The notes under the pieces: generated by a model | Databases searched by the model: none | Told to the model about the DNA's origin: nothing | What the model saw: the letters and a program-made list of their open reading frames with translations, nothing else | Made by a program: the position numbers and the translations under genes | Shown here: one piece after another, positions 1 to 5,169 of the stretch | Layout of the letters: every line of letters begins with the position of its first letter | Position numbering within the stretch: position 1 is the stretch's first letter | DNA from: an uncultured Muribaculaceae bacterium | GTDB lineage: Bacteria > Bacteroidota > Bacteroidia > Bacteroidales > Muribaculaceae | DNA: 5,691 nucleotides | Assembly: GCA_947178235.1 (NCBI GenBank) | Contig: CAMWXQ010000085.1 | Span: forward strand, 1-5,691 | Direction: 5' to 3'

Positions 1-112
1 CCTCCACACGACCCTGCCCTCCGAGGGTGCTTTTTGTCATCGTGGGTGCGGCCCGTCGCGCCGTGGGTGTTTTGTCCCTGCTGGGGAGCTTCAAGCTCCC
101 CCCCGAACGCAA
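1..112. other. Left-edge intergenic stretch with short repeats, no supported gene
   Basis: No reading frame here looks like a real protein. The octamer CGTGGGTG occurs at 41-48 and 62-69. A related direct repeat appears as GGGTGCTTTTTGTC at 25-38 and GGGTGTTTTGTC at 65-76. CCCTC-C-GAGGG at 17-27 is a short palindrome followed by TTTTT at 31-35, which could be a weak rightward terminator for a gene ending left of the window. GC-rich chance repeats cannot be excluded. Confidence 0.35.
83..101. repeat. Perfect short palindrome GGGGAGCTTCAAGCTCCCC
   Basis: Nine bases on each side of a single central C are exact reverse complements; as RNA this would be a 7-bp GC-rich stem with a TTCAA loop. Neither side is followed by a T-tract, so it is not a textbook terminator. 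It lies next to the stronger hairpin at 113-150 and may add to transcript-end stability. Confidence 0.55.
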
Positions 113-155
113 CGCTGCCCTCCCCCGTGCATAGATGGGGGAGGGCAGCGGTTTT
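113..155. terminator. 14-bp GC-rich hairpin, probable bidirectional terminator
   Basis: Bases 113-126 (CGCTGCCCTCCCCC) and 137-150 are perfect reverse complements around the 10-base loop GTGCATAGAT. Rightward, the stem is followed by GGTTTTCTTTG, a reasonable T-tract. Leftward, it starts 17 bases after the stop codon of the 168-521 gene but is followed only by TTGCGTTC. It therefore probably ends the leftward gene and serves better still for a rightward gene converging from beyond the left edge; that gene is inferred. Confidence 0.7.
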
Positions 156-167
156 CTTTGAACTCTA

Positions 168-521
168 TTATTTCAGCTTGTCCGAGAGGTTGTGGGCGCC
201 TTCGGCGATGTTTTCGAGGACGTCGGCGAGCTTGCTCTTGGCCTGGTCGACATAGGGGGCGGCCTTCTCTTTGAGCTCGGCTGCCTTGTCGGCGATGGTG
301 GCCTGAGCGGCTGCGGCCTTGTCCTGGATCGCTGCCTGGGCTGCGGCGGCCTTGTCGGCGATGGTCGTCTTGGCCTGGTCGACGGTGTCCTTGATCTGGT
401 TGATGTCTGCCTTGGCCTCAGCCTTGGCGGCAACCTCGGCTGCCTGTGCGCTTACCTGTGCGGCCTCGGCCGACACCTTTGCTGCGTTGTCTGCAATGAT
501 CTGCTGTGCGTTTGTATTCAT
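168..521 (-). CDS. Alanine-rich LEA-like / coiled-coil helical-repeat protein (117 aa)
   Basis: I do not recognise a named family with certainty. The protein is about 32% alanine (37 of 117), has no Cys or Trp, and has a single Pro (residue 89). It should be almost wholly helical. Two periodicities are visible. Valines 16, 23 and 30 recur every 7 residues (VSAEAAQ, VSAQAAE, VAAKAEA). Isoleucines 54, 65 and 76 recur every 11, in the pattern I-x-DKAA. The C-terminal part (about 80-117) is more amphipathic and ends NLSDKLK. Eleven-residue alanine/lysine/acidic repeats are typical of group 3 LEA proteins and of some lipid-surface helices, so a protective, membrane-stress or phasin-like role is possible but inferred. 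There is no signal peptide or membrane segment, so it is probably cytoplasmic. The gene is 66 bases downstream of rsmD and may have its own promoter; a strong hairpin follows the stop. The start ATG is preceded by CACGATT, with no Shine-Dalgarno. Confidence 0.85.
   Translation of the reverse strand: MNTNAQQIIADNAAKVSAEAAQVSAQAAEVAAKAEAKADINQIKDTVDQAKTTIADKAAAAQAAIQDKAAAAQATIADKAAELKEKAAPYVDQAKSKLADVLENIAEGAHNLSDKLK
283..381 (-). repeat. Three 33-bp tandem repeat units inside the helical-repeat gene
   Basis: Units at 283-315, 316-348 and 349-381 each begin GCCTTGTC on the plus strand and are imperfect copies of one another. Each encodes one 11-residue helix repeat around I-x-DKAA. The in-frame 33-base period suggests the protein grew by unit duplication, so copy number could differ between related strains. 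Confidence 0.75.
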
Positions 522-580
522 AATCGTGAGTCGTTTTAGTAATTATTCTACCTATTGTGAGGGTTTCTACCCACGATTAT
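520..580 (-). promoter_or_regulatory. 9-bp inverted repeat over the start codon of the helical-repeat gene
   Basis: ATAATCGTG at 520-528 and CACGATTAT at 572-580 are exact reverse complements, 43 bases apart. On the minus strand the downstream arm includes the first two bases of the ATG at 519-521. If both arms are transcribed, the stem would cover the start codon. If transcription starts near 576, as the weak box at 583-590 would suggest, the pair is more likely a DNA operator, or chance. Function is inferred. Confidence 0.4.
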
Positions 581-582
581 AA

Positions 583-590
583 CAATGCTA
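583..590 (-). promoter_or_regulatory. Possible -7 box TAGCATTG for the helical-repeat gene
   Basis: On the minus strand bases 590-583 read TAGCATTG, one mismatch from the Bacteroidota -7 consensus TAnnTTTG. The box overlaps the rsmD stop codon and is about 60 bases before the start codon. I see no -33 TTTG or TTG at the proper distance. A nearby alternative is TATAAT at 581-576. The gene might instead be read through from rsmD. Confidence 0.25.
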
Positions 591-1148
591 CTCCTCGGAC
601 GGTTCACCGTCGGGGATGAGGAAGAGCGAGAAGTTCACCGACCCGTAGGCGCGGTGTTGCAGGAAGTGGGGGAGATGCGAGAAGTCGTATGCCTTCGAGT
701 GTTCCATCACGAAGAGTGTCCCCGGGCCCACGAGTCCGCTCGCGAGCACCGCCCCGGGAATCTCGCCGAAGCCGGGCAGGTCATAGGGAGGGTCACAGAA
801 GATGATGTCGAACGCCCCGCCGCGCGCGTCACGGATATAGCGCAGGGCATCGGCGCGCAGCAGGCGCAGGTTCTTGTCGCCGAGTTGCGCAGCGACCTTC
901 TCGATGAACCGCCCCTGTGTCGGGGCCTTCTCGACCGACGTCACCGACGCAGCCCCGCGAGACAGGAACTCGAAGGAGACCGCCCCCGTCCCCGCGAAGA
1001 GGTCGAGGCACCGCGCCCCCTCGATGTCCGCGAGGTTCTCGATGACGTTGAAGATATTCTCGCGCGCAAAGTCGGTCGTGGGGCGCGCCGTTATGTTGGT
1101 CGGGACGTCGAAGCGCCGGCGCCCGTACTTTCCTCTGATTATTCGCAT
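588..1148 (-). CDS. rsmD: 16S rRNA (guanine(966)-N(2))-methyltransferase RsmD
   Basis: This SAM-dependent enzyme methylates N2 of G966 in 16S rRNA during 30S assembly, in the cytoplasm. The 186-residue length matches the family (E. coli about 198). Visible motifs are the N-terminal MRIIRGKYGRR, the RPTTDFARENIFN segment at 22-34, the SAM-binding LDLFAGTG at 48-55, the acidic VEK at 72-74 that would contact the ribose, and the catalytic DPPY at 119-122. I chose the ATG at 1146-1148 because MRIIRGK is the usual RsmD start; the same frame stays open far upstream (to 1655) but that stretch is the antisense-type shadow of DUF3822 and does not resemble a protein domain. The start overlaps the end of the DUF3822 gene by 10 bases, indicating translational coupling. 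It is the last gene of the four-gene operon. The C-terminal tail GEPSEE is not conserved in the family. Confidence 0.95.
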   Translation of the reverse strand: MRIIRGKYGRRRFDVPTNITARPTTDFARENIFNVIENLADIEGARCLDLFAGTGAVSFEFLSRGAASVTSVEKAPTQGRFIEKVAAQLGDKNLRLLRADALRYIRDARGGAFDIIFCDPPYDLPGFGEIPGAVLASGLVGPGTLFVMEHSKAYDFSHLPHFLQHRAYGSVNFSLFLIPDGEPSEE

Positions 1149-1972
1149 AGGGGTGAGACTATCATGTCGAATGGCGCGTCCAGTGCCTCCTTGCCCGCGC
1201 GGAACATCTGCGGCGGGAAGATGACGGGCATGACGCGGGCTATGTACTTGCGCAGCATCGGTGTCAGCTGCTCGCGCATCCCCTGGTTGCCCGCGAGGAG
1301 CATCGCGTCGGTCTGTGCGTCGAGCCCGAGCTGCTTGCGCGCAGCCAGGATATAGTAGAGCGCATCGGTGATGTGGGGACACGCAAAGGTGTTGGCCATC
1401 CTCAGCCGCGGGCCCGAGAGGACGATCATGTCGAGGCTCCCCGGGCGCAGGTTGGCCACGGCGCGGGTCGAGTTGCCTCCGCCGGGGCGGGTGGCAAAGT
1501 AGCGTGTGAGCGCCGTCAGATGGCTCTCGATGGTCAGCCCCGAGGGATAGGTGCGGCGCATGAAGCCGGTGAGGTCGCGCGGCAGGTCGTAGACAAAGGC
1601 CGAGTTGGCCGTCCCGTTGCGGCTCACCGCGATCTCGCCCTCGGTGTCGGGCCATGTGGCGCGGAAGAGGGCGCGCATCTCCTCCCAGTCGGGCTCCGCG
1701 CCCTCGATGGGGACGGTGAGGCTCAGCGGCGTCTCGACGATGCAGTACGTCCGTCGGAAGTCGGAGAGGAGCAGCGGATTGTCATAGAGCGTGTCCTCGA
1801 TGACCGCCACACGCCCGCGCGAGGGGTCGGCAAGGGGATATGAGCGGTAGAGCAGCGAGTTGTCGCCCGTAACACTGTACAGGGCCACGTCGAACGTGTC
1901 GCTGCCGACGCGCATCAGCAGGTTGCAGATCGAGGGGTCGGAGACGAGCTCCTTTTCAAGCCGTTGTGCCAT
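1139..1972 (-). CDS. DUF3822 family protein (Bacteroidota-specific)
   Basis: This 277-residue protein matches what I know of DUF3822, a family of unknown function with a length near 250-290. The most telling stretch is ANTFACPHITDALYY at 193-207 followed by RKQLGLD (212-218) and LLAGN (225-229), the conserved family core. Other family-like features are the early strand LLMRVGSDTFDVALYSV at 18-34 and TPLSLTVP at 81-88. I recall, without being able to check, that a structural-genomics model of a member showed an actin-like (RNase H-like) fold, which would suit the duplicated layout. No signal peptide or membrane segment is visible, so it is probably cytoplasmic. It sits 17 bases after the DUF4831 stop and overlaps rsmD. 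DUF3822 next to rsmD is a recurrent Bacteroidota arrangement, so a link to ribosome maturation is possible but inferred. Confidence 0.85.
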   Translation of the reverse strand: MAQRLEKELVSDPSICNLLMRVGSDTFDVALYSVTGDNSLLYRSYPLADPSRGRVAVIEDTLYDNPLLLSDFRRTYCIVETPLSLTVPIEGAEPDWEEMRALFRATWPDTEGEIAVSRNGTANSAFVYDLPRDLTGFMRRTYPSGLTIESHLTALTRYFATRPGGGNSTRAVANLRPGSLDMIVLSGPRLRMANTFACPHITDALYYILAARKQLGLDAQTDAMLLAGNQGMREQLTPMLRKYIARVMPVIFPPQMFRAGKEALDAPFDMIVSPLCE

Positions 1973-1989
1973 GCCTGTGGGGACGGGGA

Positions 1990-3096
1990 CTATTCGGAGA
2001 GTGTGCCCAGTTCGCGCACACCGCCGGTGAGGGGATTGAAGTGGAGGTACGATGTAGCCTTCTTGGACGTGAACAGCGAGGGGTCAAGCCCGAAGACAAC
2101 GCCGTACTGGGCCACGTCGAAGCTCTTCTTGGCCAGGGTCGTGCCGTCGTATGTCAGCACCGCCTCGGCCGAGCCGGGGATGCGGTATGCCACGCCCCCT
2201 TTGGGGAATGTCTTGGTCTCCCCCTTCTCGTTGACGGGGAGTTTGCCCTTCGCGAGCGGTGTGACGGTCAGATAGATGGGTGCGCCCGAGAGATCGTCGG
2301 GGGCCACAAGACCGTCGAGCTGCGAGAGGCGTGCAATGATTGTGCGCCCCGCGGCCTCGGGGTCGGCGGGGATCTCGACGGTATAGGTGCGCACCTCCAC
2401 CGAGGTCTGGCGTGTGCCGGTAAACATCGCTGTCAGCGCCTCCTCCTGGCGGTCGAGGCGCGAGAGGGCCAGGCGCATTGCCTCGCCGTCGGCTGGCATC
2501 GACTCGGCCTGTCCGGCTATGATCTCGCTGCGGTTAGTGCGCAGCTCGTATATCTTCTGAGCGGCCAGTTCGGCACGCTTGGCCGTCGAGCGGCTCTGTA
2601 TCATCTCGGGGGTCACGGCCTGGCGCGCCTCCGAGGTTTCGAGGATGGTCGGCTCCGCCTTGACCGCCTGCGGGAGACGGACGTCGTCACCCGTGGGCTC
2701 ATACTCGTTGTCGTTGACACTGAGGGGAAATCCCTCGGCGGTGAGGGTCATGTATGTCCCGTTACCCCCCTTGAAGGTCACGAGATACTGCTCGGCGGGG
2801 TCGGCCACCGCCGTGGGGCTGATGACCGCCTCGGTGATGCGCCACGATGTCTCTGTGGCGAGTATCGGTTTGGTGTTCAGATACTTCACCGCATACTGGT
2901 AGAACTCCCCGGGGGTCGAGAAGGTCTTCTCGGCGGCGATGGTCACTTCGAGGCGCGTCACGGGCAGGGTATAGATCAGCCCGTACTCCGACGCCTTGTT
3001 GGCCGTGAGGCGCTGGGTGGTCTGTGCGTCGGATGTCAGCGGGGACTGGGCCGCCATGACGGCGGCGAGCAGGGTGGTGATTATGAGCTTCTTCAT
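1990..3096 (-). CDS. DUF4831 family exported protein
   Basis: The 368-residue product begins MKKLIITTLLAAVMAAQ, a clear signal peptide: two lysines, a hydrophobic core at about 4-16 and a likely signal peptidase I cut near SDA|Q at 24-25. No lipobox cysteine is present, so a soluble periplasmic or secreted protein is expected. The mature start resembles DUF4831: EYGLIYTLPVTRLEV, then an AAEKTFSTPGEFYQYAVKYL segment, as in this Bacteroidota family of unknown function. The rest is beta-strand rich (for example YLVTFKGGNGTYMTLTAEG) with a helical stretch around MIQSRSTAKRAELAAQKIYELR. The start ATG overlaps the nnr stop as ATGA at 3093-3096, so translation is probably coupled to nnr. An exported protein between two cytoplasmic housekeeping genes is unexpected; I cannot assign it a role. 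Confidence 0.88.
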   Translation of the reverse strand: MKKLIITTLLAAVMAAQSPLTSDAQTTQRLTANKASEYGLIYTLPVTRLEVTIAAEKTFSTPGEFYQYAVKYLNTKPILATETSWRITEAVISPTAVADPAEQYLVTFKGGNGTYMTLTAEGFPLSVNDNEYEPTGDDVRLPQAVKAEPTILETSEARQAVTPEMIQSRSTAKRAELAAQKIYELRTNRSEIIAGQAESMPADGEAMRLALSRLDRQEEALTAMFTGTRQTSVEVRTYTVEIPADPEAAGRTIIARLSQLDGLVAPDDLSGAPIYLTVTPLAKGKLPVNEKGETKTFPKGGVAYRIPGSAEAVLTYDGTTLAKKSFDVAQYGVVFGLDPSLFTSKKATSYLHFNPLTGGVRELGTLSE

Positions 3097-4613
3097 GTCG
3101 TCATGATTGATTTGATTGCGCGCCCCGTGGCCTCGGCTATGTCGAGCCCGGTGACGCCATATTCGCCGTGTGTGGCCGCGGCCATCTCGCCGGCCACGCC
3201 GTGGATGTAGACCCCCGCCACGGCGGCCACCTCGGGCTTGTAGCCCTGGGCCATGAGCGAGGTTATGATGCCTGTGAGCACGTCGCCGCTCCCGGCCGTT
3301 GCCATCGCGGGTGTGCCTGTCGAGTTGAAGAACACCTTACCGTCGGGGCGGACGGTCGATGTGCAGTGACCTTTGAGGACAATGGTCACCTTGTACTTGC
3401 GCGCGATCTCGATGCTGCGCAGCAGGCGCGCCTCCGCCGAGCTCTGGGCCCCGAAGAGGCGGTCGAACTCCCCTGCGTGCGGGGTCAGGACGGTGCCGGG
3501 GGGCAGATGGTCGAGCAGCGCGGGGTTGCGCGCGATGATGTTGAGGCCGTCGGCGTCGATCACCATCGGGCGCTTGGCATTCTTAACCAGGATGTCGAAC
3601 GACCCGCGCGTCGCATCGTTCAGCCCGATGCCCGGGCCCACGCCGATGGCGTTGTAGGTGAACCTCGGCGTCATGTCCGAGATGACGATGTCATTCTTGT
3701 CGGGCGAGAAGAGAGCCTCGGGGACCTGGCTCTGCATGATGCTGAACCCGAAGCGCGGCGAGTGTACCGTCAGCTTGCCCACACCCGAGCGCAGCGCGCC
3801 GCGGGCGGCCATCACCGCTGCCCCCATCATCCCGTAGCTACCCGCGATGAGGAGCGCCTGACCATAGTCGGCCTTGGACGAGAACGGCTGGCGGTGGCGC
3901 AGGACACTGCGCACATCCTCGCGCTCGACATAGTAATATGGTGTATCGGTCTGCTCGATGGCGCGGCGGCTCAGACCGATGTCGATGACCTCCCAGTGGC
4001 CCACGAGCTCGGCATTGTCCGCGAGGAAGAAACTCAGCCTCGGGAACTGGATGGCGAGCGTCGTATGGGCATGGACGACATTGCGCGCGATGACCCTCGC
4101 GTTCCAGTCGCCGAAGAGACCCGAGGGGAGGTCGATCGAGATGACCGTCGCCCCCGACTCCCACATCGTGCGCGCGAGCATCGTGAAACCGCCCGAGAGC
4201 GGATCCCTCAACCCAGTCCCGAACAGGCCGTCGAGGACAATATGCGACGGGGTCAGCAGCGGCAGCTCGGCGCGGTCGCGGATCTCGGTGAGGTCGAATG
4301 GGGTCTCGGTCTGCAACAGCTCCTGGTAGGCCGCGCGGCAGTCGCGCGAGAGCGAATTGCCGTTGAAGTTGAAGAGCAGAATATTCGTACGGAAACCCGC
4401 CTCGATGAGGAACTTCGAAGCGATCAGCGCATCCGCCCCATTGTTGCCCGACCCGGCGAACACCACCAGCGGCCTCGCCGGACTGTAATGTTTCAGTATA
4501 TGTCCGGCAATCCCCTCGGCAGCCCTGTGTATCAGCTCCATAGAGCTCACGCCCTCGACCTCGATGGTCGCCCGGTCGATGGCCCGTATGTTCTCGGTGG
4601 TGAAAATCTTCAT
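3093..4613 (-). CDS. nnr: Bifunctional NAD(P)H-hydrate epimerase / ADP-dependent NAD(P)H-hydrate dehydratase
   Basis: This cofactor-repair enzyme interconverts the R and S epimers of hydrated NAD(P)H and dehydrates the S form back to NAD(P)H using ADP. The 506 residues match the fused bacterial form (about 515 in E. coli). The N-terminal epimerase (YjeF_N) half, about 1-220, shows GSGNNGAD at 54-61, VLDGLFGTGL at 126-135 and DLPSG at 161-165. The C-terminal ribokinase-like dehydratase half, about 235-505, shows GPGIG at 326-330, DADGLN at 353-358, TPHAGEFDRL at 377-386, LKGH at 413-416 and the nucleotide and catalytic loop GTPAMATAGSGDVLTG at 433-448. Both active sites look intact; GNNGAD replaces the more common GNNGGD. 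The start MKIFTTENIRAID is the usual one for Bacteroidota homologues. It is the first gene of the leftward operon, with a good promoter about 30 bases upstream of the ATG, and its stop overlaps the DUF4831 start. Confidence 0.96.
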   Translation of the reverse strand: MKIFTTENIRAIDRATIEVEGVSSMELIHRAAEGIAGHILKHYSPARPLVVFAGSGNNGADALIASKFLIEAGFRTNILLFNFNGNSLSRDCRAAYQELLQTETPFDLTEIRDRAELPLLTPSHIVLDGLFGTGLRDPLSGGFTMLARTMWESGATVISIDLPSGLFGDWNARVIARNVVHAHTTLAIQFPRLSFFLADNAELVGHWEVIDIGLSRRAIEQTDTPYYYVEREDVRSVLRHRQPFSSKADYGQALLIAGSYGMMGAAVMAARGALRSGVGKLTVHSPRFGFSIMQSQVPEALFSPDKNDIVISDMTPRFTYNAIGVGPGIGLNDATRGSFDILVKNAKRPMVIDADGLNIIARNPALLDHLPPGTVLTPHAGEFDRLFGAQSSAEARLLRSIEIARKYKVTIVLKGHCTSTVRPDGKVFFNSTGTPAMATAGSGDVLTGIITSLMAQGYKPEVAAVAGVYIHGVAGEMAAATHGEYGVTGLDIAEATGRAIKSIMTT

Positions 4614-4644
4614 GTGGAAATCAAAGGGAAAACGATTAAGGATG

Positions 4645-4676
4645 CAAATTTACAAAACCTCCCCCTCAAATGCAAC
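4645..4676 (-). promoter_or_regulatory. Bacteroidota-type promoter for the nnr operon
   Basis: On the minus strand 4652-4645 read TAAATTTG, a perfect match to the -7 consensus TAnnTTTG. Exactly 20 bases upstream, 4676-4673 read GTTG, a fair -33 element (consensus TTTG). Spacing is within the usual 19-21 bases. Transcription would start near 4638, giving a leader of about 25 bases before the ATG at 4613. The leader (TTTTCCCTTTGATTTCCAC) has no Shine-Dalgarno, as usual in this phylum. Confidence 0.75.
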
Positions 4677-4752
4677 ACCCCACCCCGAGAAAATCGGTAT
4701 ACCCAGCACTCTCCCCACGACCGAAGGCCACAGAATAGTGCCAAATTGTAGG

Positions 4753-4769
4753 ACATGCCTCCGGCATGT
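4753..4769. repeat. Hairpin ACATGCC-TCC-GGCATGT
   Basis: A perfect 7-bp stem around the triloop TCC. It is the leftmost of a run of palindromes and shares the C-TCC-G / C-GGA-G centre with the hairpin at 4807-4821 and the mini-hairpins in the big arms, so these look like variants of one repeat type. The next bases, TTTGCG, give only a very weak rightward T-run. Confidence 0.7.
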
Positions 4770-4806
4770 TTGCGTATCACATTACAACATGGTCGTATCC
4801 ACGTAT

Positions 4807-4821
4807 GAGGGCGGAGCCCTC
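4807..4821. repeat. Hairpin GAGGGC-GGA-GCCCTC
   Basis: A perfect 6-bp stem around the triloop GGA, the complement of the TCC loop at 4760-4762. It lies 37 bases from the preceding hairpin and 13 from the next. No T-tract follows on either strand. Confidence 0.65.
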
Positions 4822-4834
4822 GAATCTAATAAAG

Positions 4835-4856
4835 CCCCACGAATTTATTCGTGGGG
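4835..4856. repeat. Hairpin CCCCACGAA-TTTA-TTCGTGGGG
   Basis: A perfect 9-bp stem with a 4-base loop. No T-tract follows on either strand, so it is not an intrinsic terminator of the standard kind. With the two hairpins to its left and the inverted repeat 19 bases to its right, it seems to be one module of a composite intergenic repeat. That such modules recur in the genome is inferred. Confidence 0.7.
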
Positions 4857-4875
4857 AGGGCGGATCAACATGCCC

Positions 4876-5154
4876 CCACGGAGCCGCGGAGCGGCGTGTG
4901 TAGAAGCTAACCCCGCTTGGAGCGCAGCGGAAAGTGGGGATGGGGATGGAGGATAGTGACAGGTACAACTTATGGTACCCAAGCTCGGAGAGCTGGATGT
5001 ATGGTAGCCAATATGGTATGCACCAAGTTGACACCAAAGAATCAACTCTCCGAGCTTGGATACCACATGGAGGGGGTATAGTGTCACTGGCCCCACTTTC
5101 CGCTGCGCTCCAAGCGGGGTTAACTTCTACACACGCCGCTCCGCGGCTCCGTGG
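4876..5154. repeat. 279-bp inverted-repeat element with 64-bp arms
   Basis: The left arm 4876-4939 (starts CCACGGAGCC, ends AAAGTGGGG) and right arm 5091-5154 are reverse complements at 63 of 64 positions; the mismatch lies in AGCTAAC versus AGTTAAC. Nested inside is a second pair, 4974-4992 and 5046-5064, matching at 18 of 19, and between the two pairs AGTGACA (4955-4961) and TGTCACT (5082-5088). All share nearly one centre, so the transcript could fold into one very long hairpin with a 53-base terminal region. Each big arm also contains its own mini-hairpin GCCGC-GGA-GCGGC (4883-4895; complement 5135-5147). It begins 15 bases beyond the stop of the 5170-5532 gene and may terminate or stabilise that transcript. 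It encodes no transposase; a MITE-like or REP/BIME-like element is the likeliest class. No clear target-site duplication flanks it. Confidence 0.85.
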
Positions 5155-5169
5155 ATGGAGGGGGCGGGT

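Larger units (their letters stand above)
4614..5169. other. Intergenic region dense in palindromes
   Basis: No gene is supported in these 556 bases. Frames that stay open on both strands carry translations of the repeat arms, for example the same SAALQAGL and STHAAPRLRG strings read from both arms, which marks them as repeat-derived. Bases 4645-4676 hold the nnr promoter; 4677-4752 show nothing firm; 4753-4856 carry three hairpins; 4876-5154 is a large inverted repeat. The stretch separates two leftward genes, so it must both end one transcript and start the next. Confidence 0.75.

Noticed and set aside
598..611. GACGGT-TC-ACCGTC palindrome near the end of rsmD
   Set aside because: It lies within the coding sequence, has no T-tract and encodes the variable tail; too short to call a terminator.
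1149..1655. Upstream extension of the rsmD frame to a 355-residue protein
   Set aside because: The extension lies inside the DUF3822 gene, is Arg/Pro/Ala-rich shadow sequence, and RsmD proteins begin with the MRIIRGK-type start at 1148.
585..1843. Rightward open frames opposite rsmD and DUF3822
   Set aside because: Same antisense effect; rsmD carries LDLFAGTG and DPPY on the minus strand and no coherent domain appears on the plus strand.
1966..3210. Rightward 414-residue open frame antisense to DUF4831
   Set aside because: High third-position GC leaves few stops on the opposite strand; the product is Gly/Leu/Arg-rich and shows no motif, while the leftward gene has a signal peptide and family match.
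4685..4697. CCGA-GAAAA-TCGG mini-hairpin
   Set aside because: A 4-bp stem is expected by chance and no other signal surrounds it.
3168..4751. Rightward 527-residue open frame antisense to nnr
   Set aside because: It mirrors nnr, whose domains and motifs are unambiguous; the translation is rich in Arg, Gly, His and Val as expected for the reverse of GC-rich codons and has no recognisable domain.
4876..5154. CRISPR array or tRNA-like structure
   Set aside because: The repeats are inverted and nested rather than regularly spaced direct repeats, and no cloverleaf with anticodon and CCA-type acceptor geometry can be drawn.
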